A DNA stretch of 64,000 nucleotides from Megasphaera sp. UBA1696 (lineage in GTDB: Bacteria > Bacillota > Negativicutes > Veillonellales > Megasphaeraceae): contig DCJQ01000024.1 in assembly GCA_002319965.1 (NCBI GenBank), positions 62,001 through 126,000 on the forward strand, read 5' to 3'. A program made the translations under genes and the position numbers. Below the pieces are notes generated by a model, which was given only the letters and a program-made list of their open reading frames with translations, was not told where the DNA came from and made no database searches. The stretch's first letter is position 1. Every line of letters starts with the position of its first letter. Of the stretch, positions 37,620-46,923 are shown in pieces.

Positions 37620-37889
37620 ATGTTGGAAAGCAAGAGCTATATCGCGACGCCGCCCGGTGCTACCATTACAGAACAGCTTGAAGAGAGAGGCATGACCCAA
37701 AACGAATTTTCTAAACGGATGGGAATGTCTGAAAAGCAGATTAGCCAATTAATGAATGGCGACGTTCGTGTAACGTCAGATATGGCTGAAAAACTCGAGT
37801 TGGTATTAGGCGTGCCGGCTGATTTTTGGAATAAGCTGGAATCGATATACCAGGAAAAATTGGTCAAAGCAAAACTGGAAAATAAATAG
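37620..37889 (+). CDS. HigA-like HTH antitoxin, no toxin gene beside it
   Basis: 89 aa. XRE/HigA family: ATPPGATITEQLEERGMTQ is the HigA opening, followed by the HTH (QNEFSKRMGMSEKQISQLMNG) and the family segment LVLGVPADFWNKLESIYQEKL. ATG 37620 is preceded by GAGGAG with 8 bases spacing; a TTG at 37602 is less likely. HigA usually follows a higB toxin gene, but the 230 bases upstream contain no HigB-like frame. It may be an orphan antitoxin or a stand-alone repressor. A strong terminator follows. Confidence 0.85.
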   Translation: MLESKSYIATPPGATITEQLEERGMTQNEFSKRMGMSEKQISQLMNGDVRVTSDMAEKLELVLGVPADFWNKLESIYQEKLVKAKLENK

Positions 37890-37913
37890 GGACTATCTTT
37901 ATGAGACAAGAAA

Positions 37914-37958
37914 GGCCCCGTAAGGTCAGATTTTTCGTCTGATCTTACGGGGCCGTTT
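37914..37958 (+). terminator. Terminator between the convergent HigA-like and OsmC genes
   Basis: 17-bp stem (37914-37930 with 37938-37954, one G-U pair) and a 7-base loop, followed by GTTT on the plus side and CTTTCTTG on the minus side. Probably serves both genes. Confidence 0.8.
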
Positions 37959-37998
37959 ACTCTATCAAGGATGAATTTGTGATACCCGCAGAGATTTC

Positions 37999-38403
37999 TT
38001 ATGCGTCGTAGGTGAAGGTCAAATCTTTTTTGATATCGGGATGGAGGCTGCGGCCTACGATGCACATGTCACGCGTTGAGGCTTCGATGGCGCTGCGATG
38101 GCTTTCATCGAGGGATTTGGGCATATGGAAATGGATGCCGATGTGGGCGATGCGGAATTCTTTTTCGTCGACAGATGTTTCGGTGTCGGCATAGGTTCCG
38201 GTCAGATCGCAGCCCAGCTGGCCGGCAACGGCTGCCATGATGGTGATGGCGCAGGATGCGTAGGTATCAGCCAGCAATTCGACAGGGGAGTACGTTTCTT
38301 CGAGGCCGCCGTGGCTCTTCGGACCGTCGGTGATGATGGTCTGTTTCTTTTTGGCGTCGTTCAGTTCGTTTCTCAGGTTACCTTTAAATGCTGCATGAGA
38401 CAT
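37999..38403 (-). CDS. OsmC/Ohr-family protein
   Basis: 134 aa, OsmC-like fold used for thiol-dependent reduction of organic hydroperoxides. The two reactive Cys are in place: Cys51 (DTYASCAIT) at the start of the central helix and Cys114 (TRDMCIVGRSLHP), about the family spacing. It belongs to the shorter OsmC-like group rather than classical Ohr. GGAGGAAAC lies before the ATG. It converges with the HigA-like gene. Its upstream region carries a large inverted repeat that shares its core with the HigA operator. Confidence 0.9.
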   Translation of the reverse strand: MSHAAFKGNLRNELNDAKKKQTIITDGPKSHGGLEETYSPVELLADTYASCAITIMAAVAGQLGCDLTGTYADTETSVDEKEFRIAHIGIHFHMPKSLDESHRSAIEASTRDMCIVGRSLHPDIKKDLTFTYDA

Positions 38404-38424
38404 GGTGTTTCCTCCTTTTAGACG

Positions 38425-38484
38425 ATAATCAAGTTAATGTTATATATAGGGCGTCCTTAACCGGTTGCCCTTTTCTTGATTATA
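38425..38484 (-). promoter_or_regulatory. OsmC promoter region with inverted repeat
   Basis: Perfect 9-bp inverted repeat ATAATCAAG (38425-38433)/CTTGATTAT (38475-38483). The distal arm overlaps a minus-strand TATAAT (38484-38479) that could be the -10. The -35 is not clear. An AACCGGTT palindrome lies between the arms. Confidence 0.45.
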
Positions 38485-38612
38485 CCATAGATGAGCGGCA
38501 AATACCCCCGTCTTTACAGCTTCTTTTCATAGCTGGTTTATGGGTTAAAAAGGGGCGTTTATGCGGTCTTTGTCTATTTTGATATTTATTTTGACTTTTT
38601 GACTATAAACGC

Positions 38613-38641
38613 TTGACAAAAGAATGGGGTCATGCTATCTT
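38613..38641 (+). promoter_or_regulatory. Promoter of the hrcA heat-shock operon
   Basis: TTGACA 38613-38618 and TATCTT 38636-38641, 17-bp spacer. Two TTTGACT heptamers (38590-38596 and 38598-38604) lie just upstream. Confidence 0.7.
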
Positions 38642-38651
38642 ATATATAGTC

Positions 38652-38678
38652 TTAGAGGTCAAATAGTCAGAACGCTAA
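38652..38678 (+). promoter_or_regulatory. Degenerate CIRCE-like operator before hrcA
   Basis: TTAGAGGTC-N9-GAACGCTAA. Compared with the CIRCE consensus TTAGCACTC-N9-GAGTGCTAA it has the exact 9-base spacer and 13 of 18 arm bases. It starts 10 bases after the -10 box, where HrcA operators normally sit. Confidence 0.55.
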
Positions 38679-38709
38679 GAAAAGTCAAATGAGCAGAGGT
38701 GATATCGTC

Positions 38710-39744
38710 ATGAACTTAGATGCACGCAAACAGAAGATACTGCAAGTCATCGTTCAGGACTATATCGCTTCTGCCGAGCCTGTCGGGTCGCGGACGATTG
38801 CCCGCAAGTACGACTTGGGCATCAGCCCGGCGACGATCCGCAACGAGATGTTCGATTTGGAAATGATGGGATATTTGGAACAGCCGCATACGTCGGCCGG
38901 CCGTGTCCCGTCCTTGAAAGGCTATCGGCTCTATGTCGACTGCCTCCTCAAACCGACGAAGATTACGGAAGCGGAAAAGCAGTTCGTCCAATCCTGGTTT
39001 CAGGATAAGCTGAGCAGCGTCGATGAAATCTTTCAGTCGACGGCCAAGCTCTTGGCCCGGATTACGCACAACGTCACCTTGATCATGGCGTCGGAGCGGC
39101 TTAGCTCGAAGTTGAAGTACATCCGCTTCCTGCCCCTCGATGACAGGAGGGCCATCATGATCGTCGTGACCGATACGGGACAGGTTGAAAACTGTATTTA
39201 CCCGAAACCCGGCGGGGCCAGCATGGACGATTTGAACATCATTGCCCAGAAGCTGACCAACTATTTGACCGGTACGGCCATGGACCGCATCGATGAAAAG
39301 GCTATCGAAACATTTCATGAAACCATCGTCGCCGACGTCGAGTTATATCGACTGGCTTTCCGGGCCATGGAGCAGACCCGCCGCCAAGGCGAGCATTTCT
39401 ACAAAGGCGGTACGACGGAACTGCTCAACAAACCGGAATTTAAGGACGTCGACAAGGCCAAGAGCCTCTTTACCATGCTGGAAGAACAGGACATCGTCGC
39501 CAACATCCTTCACGATGAAGGCGAAGGGCAGTCCGTTACCGTTCGCATCGGTGAGGAAACGAAGCTGTCGCCGATTAACGACTGCAGTATCATTGAAGCG
39601 ACCTTCACCGATCATGATGTCGTTCTCGGCAAGCTGGCCGTCTTAGGGCCGGCACGGATGGAATATGCTAAAATTATCGGCTTGTTGGATTTCATGAAAC
39701 AGCATATGACACAGATGCTGTCCCATTACCAGGACGAGACGTAA
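38710..39744 (+). CDS. hrcA: Heat-inducible transcription repressor HrcA
   Basis: Repressor of class I heat-shock genes that binds CIRCE and needs GroEL for activity. 344 aa. The N-terminal winged helix (LDARKQKILQVIVQDYI, GISPATIRNEM) is followed by the family motif YLEQPHTSAGRVPS and a GAF-like domain. ATG 38710 is chosen because AGAGGTGAT precedes it by about 7 bases; Met 38689 lies before that site. First gene of hrcA-grpE-dnaK-dnaJ. Just upstream is a degenerate CIRCE-like site, implying autorepression. Confidence 0.95.
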   Translation: MNLDARKQKILQVIVQDYIASAEPVGSRTIARKYDLGISPATIRNEMFDLEMMGYLEQPHTSAGRVPSLKGYRLYVDCLLKPTKITEAEKQFVQSWFQDKLSSVDEIFQSTAKLLARITHNVTLIMASERLSSKLKYIRFLPLDDRRAIMIVVTDTGQVENCIYPKPGGASMDDLNIIAQKLTNYLTGTAMDRIDEKAIETFHETIVADVELYRLAFRAMEQTRRQGEHFYKGGTTELLNKPEFKDVDKAKSLFTMLEEQDIVANILHDEGEGQSVTVRIGEETKLSPINDCSIIEATFTDHDVVLGKLAVLGPARMEYAKIIGLLDFMKQHMTQMLSHYQDET

Positions 39745-39762
39745 GGAGGAGTACCGAACGAG

Positions 39763-40365
39763 ATGAGTAATGAAGAGAAAAAAGATACTGTATTGCAGGA
39801 AGAAGCAAATAAAGTGGCTGAAGACGCTGCCAAGGAAAAGGCTGAAGCCGTAGAGGCTCAGGCGGCAGATGAGGGCTCTGCACAAACAGAACCGGATGCC
39901 AATGACGGCGCTGATAAGGCCGATGCGGAAAAAGCCGCGAAGTTTGAGCAGAAGTTCGTCCGCCTGCAGGCTGATTTTGCCAACTATAAGAAGCGTACTG
40001 CTTCCGAAAAGCTTCAGATTTCGGAAGTCGTCAAAATGGATGTCCTCGGCCGGATCCTGCCGGTCATCGACAATTTTGAACGGGCCCTCAAGGCTCCGAC
40101 AGATGCCGTTTCCGACGACGTACACTCCTTTATCGAAGGCTATGAAATGATTTATAAACAGCTTATGGACGTCCTTGAAAAGGAAGGGGTTACGAAAATC
40201 GATGCCGTCGGCAAACCCTTCGACCCCAATTATCATCAGGCTGTCATGCGTGTGCCCAGCGACGAATACGATGATGACATCGTCGTAGAGGTCCTCCAGG
40301 AAGGTTATCTCCTGGGCGAAAAGACCTTGCGTCCGGCCATGGTTAAAGTTGCATTTAACGGTTAA
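39763..40365 (+). CDS. grpE: Nucleotide exchange factor GrpE
   Basis: Co-chaperone that releases ADP from DnaK. 200 aa. A long acidic, Ala/Glu-rich N-terminal tail precedes the coiled coil and the family core (RLQADFANYKKRT, VLGRILPVIDNFERAL), and the beta-wing ends with the GrpE signature PNYHQAVMRVPSDEYDDDIVVEVLQEGY (shown in part as PNYHQAVM...EGYLLGEKTLRPA). It lies 18 bases after hrcA with AAGGAGGAG before the ATG. Part of the heat-shock operon. Confidence 0.95.
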   Translation: MSNEEKKDTVLQEEANKVAEDAAKEKAEAVEAQAADEGSAQTEPDANDGADKADAEKAAKFEQKFVRLQADFANYKKRTASEKLQISEVVKMDVLGRILPVIDNFERALKAPTDAVSDDVHSFIEGYEMIYKQLMDVLEKEGVTKIDAVGKPFDPNYHQAVMRVPSDEYDDDIVVEVLQEGYLLGEKTLRPAMVKVAFNG

Positions 40366-40398
40366 TTATCGTTTAGTATAAGAATGGAGGAATCTTTT

Positions 40399-42255
40399 AT
40401 GAGCAAAGTTATTGGTATTGACTTAGGTACGACAAACTCCGTAGTCGCTGTTATGGAAGGCGGCGAACCTACGGTCATCACGAATACGGAAGGTTCTCGT
40501 CTCACCCCGTCGGTTGTCGGCTTCTCGAAGACCGGCGAACGCCTCGTCGGCCAGTTGGCAAAACGCCAGGCCGTTTCGAACCCGGAAAACACCATTGCCT
40601 CGATTAAGCGTCACATGGGTGAAAACTACACCGTTGACGTTCAGGGCAAAAATTATACGCCTCAGGAAATTTCGGCTATGGTCCTTCAGAAATTGAAGGA
40701 AGACGCTGAAAGCTACTTGGGCGAAAAAGTAACCCAGGCCGTTATCACCGTTCCGGCTTACTTCAACGACAGCCAGCGTCAGGCTACGAAAGACGCCGGC
40801 AAGATCGCCGGTCTCGACGTTCTCCGTATCGTCAACGAACCGACGGCAGCAGCCCTCGCTTACGGCCTCGATAAAGGCGGCGACGGCAAAATCCTCGTAT
40901 TCGACCTCGGCGGCGGCACATTCGACGTCTCAATCCTCGAACTCGGTGATGGCGTCTTTGAAGTAAAGGCTACCAACGGCAACACGAAACTCGGCGGTGA
41001 CGACTTCGACAACAAGGTCATGGACTGGATGGTTGACGAATTCAAGAAACAGACCGGCATCGACCTCTCGCAAGATAAGATGGCCGACCAGCGCTTGAAA
41101 GAAGCTGCTGAAAAAGCAAAGATTGAATTGTCGACGGTCCTTTCGACGAACATCAACCTGCCCTTCATCACGGCTGACGCTTCGGGCCCGAAACATCTCG
41201 ACCTGACCCTGACCCGTGCTAAATTCAACGAACTGACGGAAGACCTCGTTCACGCAACGATGGAACCGACCAAGAAAGCCATTGCCGACTCCGGTCTCAG
41301 CATCGACGAAATCGACAAGATCATCCTTGTCGGCGGCTCCAGCCGTATTCCGGCCGTTCAGGACGCTATCAAATCGATCCTCGGCAAAGAACCGAGCAAG
41401 GGCGTAAACCCGGACGAATGCGTTGCTATCGGCGCTGCTATCCAGGCCGGTGTCCTCGTAGGCGATGTCAAAGACGTTCTCCTCCTCGACGTTACGCCGT
41501 TGTCCCTCGGTATCGAAACCCTCGGCGGTGTCTTCACCAAGATCATCGACCGCAACACGACGATCCCGACTTCCGGCAGCCAGGTATTCTCGACGGCAGC
41601 CGACAACCAGCCGTCCGTTGACGTTCACGTCCTGCAGGGCGAACGCGAAATGGCAGCTGACAACAAGACCCTCGGCCGCTTTGAACTGACGGGCATTCCG
41701 GCAGCTCCCCGTGGAGTACCTCGTATCGAAGTTACCTTCAACATCGATGCCAACGGTATCGTAAACGTTTCGGCAAAAGACCTCGGTACCGGCAAGGAAC
41801 AGAAGATCACCATCAAATCCTCTTCGGGCCTCGACAAGAGCGAAATCGACCGCATGGTCAAAGAAGCTGCAGCTCACGAAGCTGAAGATAAGAAACGTAA
41901 AGAAGGCATCGAAGCTAAGAACAACGCCGACTCCCTCATTTACCAGGCTGAAAAGACCATCAAGGATATGGGCGACAAGGCCGACGCTGCTAAAGTTTCG
42001 GAAATCAAAGATAAAATCGCCGACTTGAAGGAAGCTGTAAAGAGCGATGACGTCGACAAGATCAAAGCTGCTTCGGAAGCCTTGACCAAACCGCTTTACG
42101 ACTTGACCAGCGAAATGTACAAGAATGCTGACGCCGCTTCGCAGCAGGCACAGCCGGAAGGCGGCAGCGCTCAGTCCGATGCCGGCAACAGCCAGAAGCA
42201 GGATGACAATGTAGTTGACGCCGATTACACCGTAGTCGACGACGATAAGAAGTAA
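40399..42255 (+). CDS. dnaK: Molecular chaperone DnaK (Hsp70)
   Basis: ATP-dependent chaperone of the cytoplasm. 618 aa. The nucleotide-binding domain starts [14 protein letters not shown], with phosphate loops [13 protein letters not shown] and [12 protein letters not shown]. The substrate-binding domain contains [14 protein letters not shown], and a helical lid ends in a DDKK-type tail (VVDDDKK) after a Gln/Ala/Ser stretch. No long insertion in the first lobe, as in Gram-positive type DnaK. ATG 40399 follows TGGAGGAAT; the Met at 40384 precedes that site. Confidence 0.98.
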   Translation: MSKVIGIDLGTTNSVVAVMEGGEPTVITNTEGSRLTPSVVGFSKTGERLVGQLAKRQAVSNPENTIASIKRHMGENYTVDVQGKNYTPQEISAMVLQKLKEDAESYLGEKVTQAVITVPAYFNDSQRQATKDAGKIAGLDVLRIVNEPTAAALAYGLDKGGDGKILVFDLGGGTFDVSILELGDGVFEVKATNGNTKLGGDDFDNKVMDWMVDEFKKQTGIDLSQDKMADQRLKEAAEKAKIELSTVLSTNINLPFITADASGPKHLDLTLTRAKFNELTEDLVHATMEPTKKAIADSGLSIDEIDKIILVGGSSRIPAVQDAIKSILGKEPSKGVNPDECVAIGAAIQAGVLVGDVKDVLLLDVTPLSLGIETLGGVFTKIIDRNTTIPTSGSQVFSTAADNQPSVDVHVLQGEREMAADNKTLGRFELTGIPAAPRGVPRIEVTFNIDANGIVNVSAKDLGTGKEQKITIKSSSGLDKSEIDRMVKEAAAHEAEDKKRKEGIEAKNNADSLIYQAEKTIKDMGDKADAAKVSEIKDKIADLKEAVKSDDVDKIKAASEALTKPLYDLTSEMYKNADAASQQAQPEGGSAQSDAGNSQKQDDNVVDADYTVVDDDKK

Positions 42256-42278
42256 GATAGATAAGAGGGGCTTCTCAG

Positions 42279-43592
42279 ATGAGCAAAAGAGATTACTATG
42301 AAGTGCTCGGCGTTTCCAAAGACGCCAGCGATGCGGAAATAAAAAAAGCTTTTAAAAAGCTGGCCCTTAAGTATCATCCGGACCGCAACCCGGATGATCC
42401 GAAGGCAGCTGAAGAAAAGTTCAAAGAAATCAACGAAGCCTACAGCGTCTTGTCTAATTCGCAAAAACGCGCCCAGTATGACCAGTTCGGTCCGGCAGCA
42501 TTCCAAAATGGGAATGCTGCCGGTTCCGGTGCCGGTTTTGGCCAGGGCGGCTTCGGAGGGTTTGGCGGCTTTGGCGGTTTCGGCCAGGGTGGCCAGGGCT
42601 TCGGCGGCTTTGAAGATATCTTTGATTCCTTCTTTGGCGGTCAAGGCGGCCGGCAGTCGTCCAACGGGCCTCAGCGAGGCGCCGATCTGCGCTATGACGT
42701 AGACATTGCCTTGAAGCAGGCTGCTTTTGGGACGGAAATGGAAATTGAAGTTCCCAAGGAAGAAACGTGTGACCACTGTCACGGCGAAGGTGCCGAACCG
42801 GGCAGCAAGGTCGATACCTGCCCTGACTGTCACGGTACAGGTCAGCAGCGTGTCGTCCAGAATACGCCTTTTGGCCAGATGGTCAATGTCCGTACTTGCA
42901 GCCGCTGCGGCGGTTCGGGCAAGATTATTCATGACAAATGCAAGAAATGTCATGGTTCCGGGACGGTAAAGGTTCGCAAGAAACTGAAAATCAAGATCCC
43001 TGCCGGTGTCGATGACGGCGCACGCCTGCGCGTTGCCGGTGAAGGTGAACCGGGTACTCGCGGCGGCGGCCATGGCGATTTGTACGTCTACATCTTTGTT
43101 CGCCGCGATCCGAAGTTTGCCCGTGAAGGAAGCGATATCCTGTCAGAGGAAACGATTTCCTTTGCTCAGGCAGCCTTGGGAACCAAGATTCCTGTCGAAA
43201 CCTTGGATGGGAAGATTGAGTTGAACATTCCGGCCGGTACTCAAACCGGTACCTTGTTCCGCATTCGCGGCAAGGGCATCCCGGTCCTCGGCGCCAAGAA
43301 CCGCCGCGGCGATCACCACGTCCGGGTCACCGTTTCCATTCCTAAGAAATTGAATGACAAACAGCAGGAACTCCTGCGTGAATTCGCTTATGCCGGCGGT
43401 GAAACGTGGGTGGGGGAGCCAAAGTCGGCTGAAAAAAAGGCTGATGACAGTGCTGTGAGCAATACGAAAAAAGATACCAAAAAGAGCAAGAAAAGCGTCT
43501 GGAACAAGTTGAAAGACGATCTGTTTCAGAGCTTGCGAAAAGTATGGGGCGACTTCTGTTGGAGTTGGGCCCGATTAAAAGAAGATCTGTAA
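42279..43592 (+). CDS. dnaJ: Chaperone DnaJ (Hsp40) with C-terminal extension
   Basis: Co-chaperone that stimulates DnaK ATPase. The J domain (residues 1-70) has the HPD motif in YHPDRN, followed by a Gly/Phe-rich linker and four zinc motifs ([32 protein letters not shown]). The C-terminal substrate domains end near residue 374. At 437 aa it is some 50 residues longer than most DnaJ. The extra tail is Lys/Asp-rich and ends in an aromatic amphipathic segment ([19 protein letters not shown]). Codon use in the tail is like the body, so I do not suspect a frameshift. Confidence 0.95.
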   Translation: MSKRDYYEVLGVSKDASDAEIKKAFKKLALKYHPDRNPDDPKAAEEKFKEINEAYSVLSNSQKRAQYDQFGPAAFQNGNAAGSGAGFGQGGFGGFGGFGGFGQGGQGFGGFEDIFDSFFGGQGGRQSSNGPQRGADLRYDVDIALKQAAFGTEMEIEVPKEETCDHCHGEGAEPGSKVDTCPDCHGTGQQRVVQNTPFGQMVNVRTCSRCGGSGKIIHDKCKKCHGSGTVKVRKKLKIKIPAGVDDGARLRVAGEGEPGTRGGGHGDLYVYIFVRRDPKFAREGSDILSEETISFAQAALGTKIPVETLDGKIELNIPAGTQTGTLFRIRGKGIPVLGAKNRRGDHHVRVTVSIPKKLNDKQQELLREFAYAGGETWVGEPKSAEKKADDSAVSNTKKDTKKSKKSVWNKLKDDLFQSLRKVWGDFCWSWARLKEDL

Positions 43593-43612
43593 AGATGAAG
43601 GGAGCATAGACG

Positions 43613-44488
43613 ATGCAATGGAATGAAGTCGATTTGCTCGTTTCCCCAATGGCCACCGATTTGGTGGCCCTTCTTGTTTATGAATGCGGCAGCAACGGTT
43701 CGGTCATCGATGACCAAGAGCCGGACGCGGAGGGACGCATTCGCATTACAGCGTATTTCCCGCTGGCACAAGAAGGATTGGTGGAAACGGTACGAGAAAA
43801 AATGAACGCCCTTGAAAGCCGCGGCGCCGACCTCGGCCATTGGCAGGTCATCGAGAAGAATGTCAATGACGAAGACTGGCTCTTTGCCTGGCAGGAGCAT
43901 TTCCATCCCAAGAAGATATCACGCCGCTTTTGGGCAGAACCGGCTTGGGAAAAGGTATCGCCGGGTCCTGATGAAGATGTCCTTACGATCGATCCCGGCC
44001 TTGCTTTTGGCAGCGGCTTTCACGATACGACCTGTCTCTGTGTCCAATACCTCGAAGAGGCAGTGCGGCCGGGCGATGTCGTTTTTGACATCGGTACGGG
44101 TACGGGGATCTTAGCCATTGCCGTGGCAAAACTGGGCGCCGCTCACGTGGCTGCTGTCGATTTTGACAGCGCTGCCGTCGCTCAGGCTCGGGTCAATGCG
44201 GCCCTCAACGGCGTTGAAGACCGGATGTCTATTGCCAACAGCGATCTTTTGACGGCGATTCCCAAGGGGCAGCAGGCTGATGTCATCGTAGCCAATCTGG
44301 TGACCAACGCCGTATTGGCTCTCTTACCGGCAGTAGGTCCGTACTTAAAAGACGGCGGTACGCTCATCGTCAGCGGTATCATCGACGAACGCATCGACGA
44401 CGTCCGCTCGGCTGCCGAAACGGCTGGGTTTACCTGGGCTGATGAACAGCTCCGAAGCGGCTGGTATGCCGTGAAATTGACGAGGTGA
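43613..44488 (+). CDS. prmA: Ribosomal protein L11 methyltransferase
   Basis: SAM-dependent methyltransferase that trimethylates ribosomal protein L11. 291 aa. An N-terminal substrate-recognition domain is followed by a Rossmann methyltransferase domain with FDIGTGTGILAIA (SAM-binding motif I) and IVANLVTNAVL, the NLV-type active-site stretch of PrmA. It lies 20 bases after dnaJ, the usual Firmicute position, and probably shares the heat-shock transcript. Confidence 0.94.
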   Translation: MQWNEVDLLVSPMATDLVALLVYECGSNGSVIDDQEPDAEGRIRITAYFPLAQEGLVETVREKMNALESRGADLGHWQVIEKNVNDEDWLFAWQEHFHPKKISRRFWAEPAWEKVSPGPDEDVLTIDPGLAFGSGFHDTTCLCVQYLEEAVRPGDVVFDIGTGTGILAIAVAKLGAAHVAAVDFDSAAVAQARVNAALNGVEDRMSIANSDLLTAIPKGQQADVIVANLVTNAVLALLPAVGPYLKDGGTLIVSGIIDERIDDVRSAAETAGFTWADEQLRSGWYAVKLTR

Positions 44489-44492
44489 GATC

Positions 44493-45221
44493 ATGCGTAA
44501 GATTTTTACGGATTTTCCAATTTGCGGGACCTTCGAATTATCGGCTGACGATGCCCGCCACGTCGTTCTCGTCCTGCGCCACACCGTAGGCGACACCCTT
44601 CTCGTTACCGACGTGACCGGTACGACCTATGAATGCTTCATTACTCGCATCGAAGGTCATTCGGCCTATTTGACACCGGCCAAAAAGTTATCGGATCCGG
44701 CAGCTTCGGCAGGGACGGTCACCTTGGCAGCGGGACTCTTAAAAGGGGATAAGTTCGATTGGGTCATTCAGAAGGCGACGGAGCTCGGCGTCAGCCGAAT
44801 CGTTCCTGTACAAATGGAATATTGTGTAGTAAAATTAGATGATAAACGGCAGAAGTCCCGCTTAGAGCGCTGGCAGCGCCTGGCCCTTGAAGGGGCTAAG
44901 CAGTGCGGTCGCGACGACGTGCCCGACGTGGCACCGGTCATGACCTTTACGGACTTTGTCGACGCTTATGCCGACCGGCGCTGCATCCTTCCCTATGAAC
45001 GGGAAACGGCGCCGCTGTCCGAAGCCTGCCGCGACGTGCGGACCGGTGATGTCGTCATTGCCATCGGACCCGAAGGGGGTTATGCCGAAAAGGAAATCGC
45101 CTACGCCGAACAGCACTTTGCCTGGTGCCGCACGGTCTCTCTCGGACCGCGTATCCTGCGGGCTGAAACGGCGTCGCTGGCGGCCTTATCTATCATTATG
45201 TACGAAAGAGGATTCAAGTAA
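44493..45221 (+). CDS. rsmE: 16S rRNA (uracil1498-N3)-methyltransferase
   Basis: SPOUT-class methyltransferase that modifies U1498 of 16S rRNA. 242 aa. An N-terminal PUA-like domain (HVVLVLRHTVGDTL) precedes the trefoil-knot SAM site (IGPEGGYAEKE, SLGPRILRAETAS). It starts 4 bases after prmA and its stop codon overlaps the mtaB start by one base (TAATG), so translation is coupled. Confidence 0.95.
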   Translation: MRKIFTDFPICGTFELSADDARHVVLVLRHTVGDTLLVTDVTGTTYECFITRIEGHSAYLTPAKKLSDPAASAGTVTLAAGLLKGDKFDWVIQKATELGVSRIVPVQMEYCVVKLDDKRQKSRLERWQRLALEGAKQCGRDDVPDVAPVMTFTDFVDAYADRRCILPYERETAPLSEACRDVRTGDVVIAIGPEGGYAEKEIAYAEQHFAWCRTVSLGPRILRAETASLAALSIIMYERGFK

Positions 45222-46528
45222 TGCCAACTATTGCTTTTGCGACCCTGGGCTGTCGTGTCAACCAGTACGACACGGACAGTATACGGGGCTTATTTCTTCA
45301 GGCTGGCTTTGAAGAAGCCGATTTTAACGGCCCTGCCGACGTCTATATTATCAATACCTGTTCGGTCACCCAAGTCGGTGAAAAAAAGTCGCGCCAACTC
45401 ATTCGGCGGACCAAGAAGCGTAATGATGCTGCCAAGGTCATCGTCACCGGCTGTTACGCCCAGCTCGACCCGGAACTTTTGGCATCTATGCCCGAAGTGG
45501 ACGCCGTCGTCGGGACGAACGAACGAAAACGCATCGTAGCCATCGTCGGCGATTTACTCGATCATGGCCGTGATGAAGCTTTCACGGCCGTCCATGACGT
45601 GCGCCAACACGATGAGTTTGAGGAAATTCCCCTCTATCCGTCGGCCGTCGAACATACGCGGGCAGACCTGAAGATACAGGAAGGGTGCAATAATTTTTGT
45701 GCGTACTGCATCATTCCTTATACGCGCGGTGCTTTGAAGTCCCGCCGTCCCGACGCCGTCATTGCCGAAGCGAAACGCCTCGTCGACGCTGGCTTTAAGG
45801 AAATCGTCCTGACCGGCATCCACCTCGGTGCCTATGGCCGGGATCTCGACGATCATCCGTCGCTGGCGCACATCCTCGACCGGCTGGTCAAAGAAACGGA
45901 CGTATCCCGTATCCGCATGGGTTCTATTGAATCGCTGGAAATCGACGACGATATGATTGCCGTCATGAACAGCTCCAATCGGATTTGCCGTCACCTGCAC
46001 CTGCCTCTTCAGGCGGGGTCCGATGCCGTGTTAAAGGCGATGAACCGCCATTACACCGTCGCCGAGTATGAAGCCCTCATTGCCCGTCTGCGCAGCCGTA
46101 TCGACGGCCTCACCGTTTCGACAGACCTTATTTTAGGCTTTCCCGGTGAAACGGAGGCACTCTTTGAAGAGACGATGGAGACCTTGAAACGCCTCAATTT
46201 TTCTCATATCCACGCCTTCCCCTATTCACCGCGTAAAGGGACGCCGGCGGCGACCATGAGCGGTCAGATCGATACGGCTGAAAAGAAGCGCCGTGTCGAA
46301 TTGGTCAATGAATTGTCGGCCCGCCAAAAAGCAGCGCTCCTCGAATCTCTCGTCGGGACGAAGGCTTCGGTCCTCGTTGAAACCCAGGAGGGGGCAGAAG
46401 GGGAGGGCTTTACGGGAAACTATGAACGCGTCGCTGTTAACGGACTGCCGGAAGGTGCACAGCGGACGGTCGTTTCCGTAGCCCTTGTCGGAACCGATGG
46501 CAAGAAGCTCTTGGCTGAAGCCCTTTGA
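45221..46528 (+). CDS. mtaB: tRNA t6A37 methylthiotransferase MtaB
   Basis: Radical SAM enzyme that converts t6A37 to ms2t6A37 in tRNAs reading ANN codons. 435 aa. The N-terminal UPF0004 domain carries the Cys of the auxiliary cluster (TLGCRVNQ, INTCSV, VTGCYA). The radical SAM motif CNNFCAYC is central, and a C-terminal TRAM domain follows. The GCRVNQYD opening and the prmA-rsmE-mtaB order distinguish it from miaB and rimO. Overlaps rsmE by one base. Confidence 0.94.
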   Translation: MPTIAFATLGCRVNQYDTDSIRGLFLQAGFEEADFNGPADVYIINTCSVTQVGEKKSRQLIRRTKKRNDAAKVIVTGCYAQLDPELLASMPEVDAVVGTNERKRIVAIVGDLLDHGRDEAFTAVHDVRQHDEFEEIPLYPSAVEHTRADLKIQEGCNNFCAYCIIPYTRGALKSRRPDAVIAEAKRLVDAGFKEIVLTGIHLGAYGRDLDDHPSLAHILDRLVKETDVSRIRMGSIESLEIDDDMIAVMNSSNRICRHLHLPLQAGSDAVLKAMNRHYTVAEYEALIARLRSRIDGLTVSTDLILGFPGETEALFEETMETLKRLNFSHIHAFPYSPRKGTPAATMSGQIDTAEKKRRVELVNELSARQKAALLESLVGTKASVLVETQEGAEGEGFTGNYERVAVNGLPEGAQRTVVSVALVGTDGKKLLAEAL

Positions 46529-46578
46529 TGGAAGGCTCGTAAGCCTCATTTTGCCGTACCAAGAAGGAGGAATTTATT

Positions 46579-46923
46579 ATGGAAGACTGCATTTTCTGCA
46601 AGATCATCGCCGGGGATATCCCGAGCACTAAGGTTTGGGAAGACGACAATTTCTTCGCCTTCAAGGACATCAATCCTGTCGCACCGGTACACGTTTTGGT
46701 CATTCCAAAAAAACACGTTCAGAGCATTGCTGCCCTGACGCCGGATGATGAGGATATGGCCGGCAAAATGCTCTATGCGATCCAGAAAGTCGCTCAGGTC
46801 ATGAACCTCGATAAGGACGGTTTCCGCGTCGTATTCAATACGGGAGAAAAAGCCGGTCAGACTGTTCATCATATGCACGCCCATATCTTAGGCGGCAAGG
46901 AAATGGCATGGCCCGGCGTATGA
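46579..46923 (+). CDS. HIT-family nucleotide hydrolase (HinT-like)
   Basis: 114-aa histidine-triad protein, a purine nucleoside phosphoramidase type. The HIT motif is complete: HHMHAH with His98, His100 (nucleophile) and His102, plus the N-terminal CIFCKIIAGDIPS segment whose two Cys may hold zinc with later His. AAGGAGGAA precedes the ATG. The stop codon overlaps the next small ORF (ATGA), so the two appear to be translationally coupled. Confidence 0.95.
   Translation: MEDCIFCKIIAGDIPSTKVWEDDNFFAFKDINPVAPVHVLVIPKKHVQSIAALTPDDEDMAGKMLYAIQKVAQVMNLDKDGFRVVFNTGEKAGQTVHHMHAHILGGKEMAWPGV

Noticed and set aside
37433..37633. Minus-strand 66-aa hydrophobic ORF upstream of the HigA-like gene, considered as a toxin partner
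   Set aside because: No HigB features, no ribosome-binding site, and it overlaps the promoter and start of the HigA-like gene.
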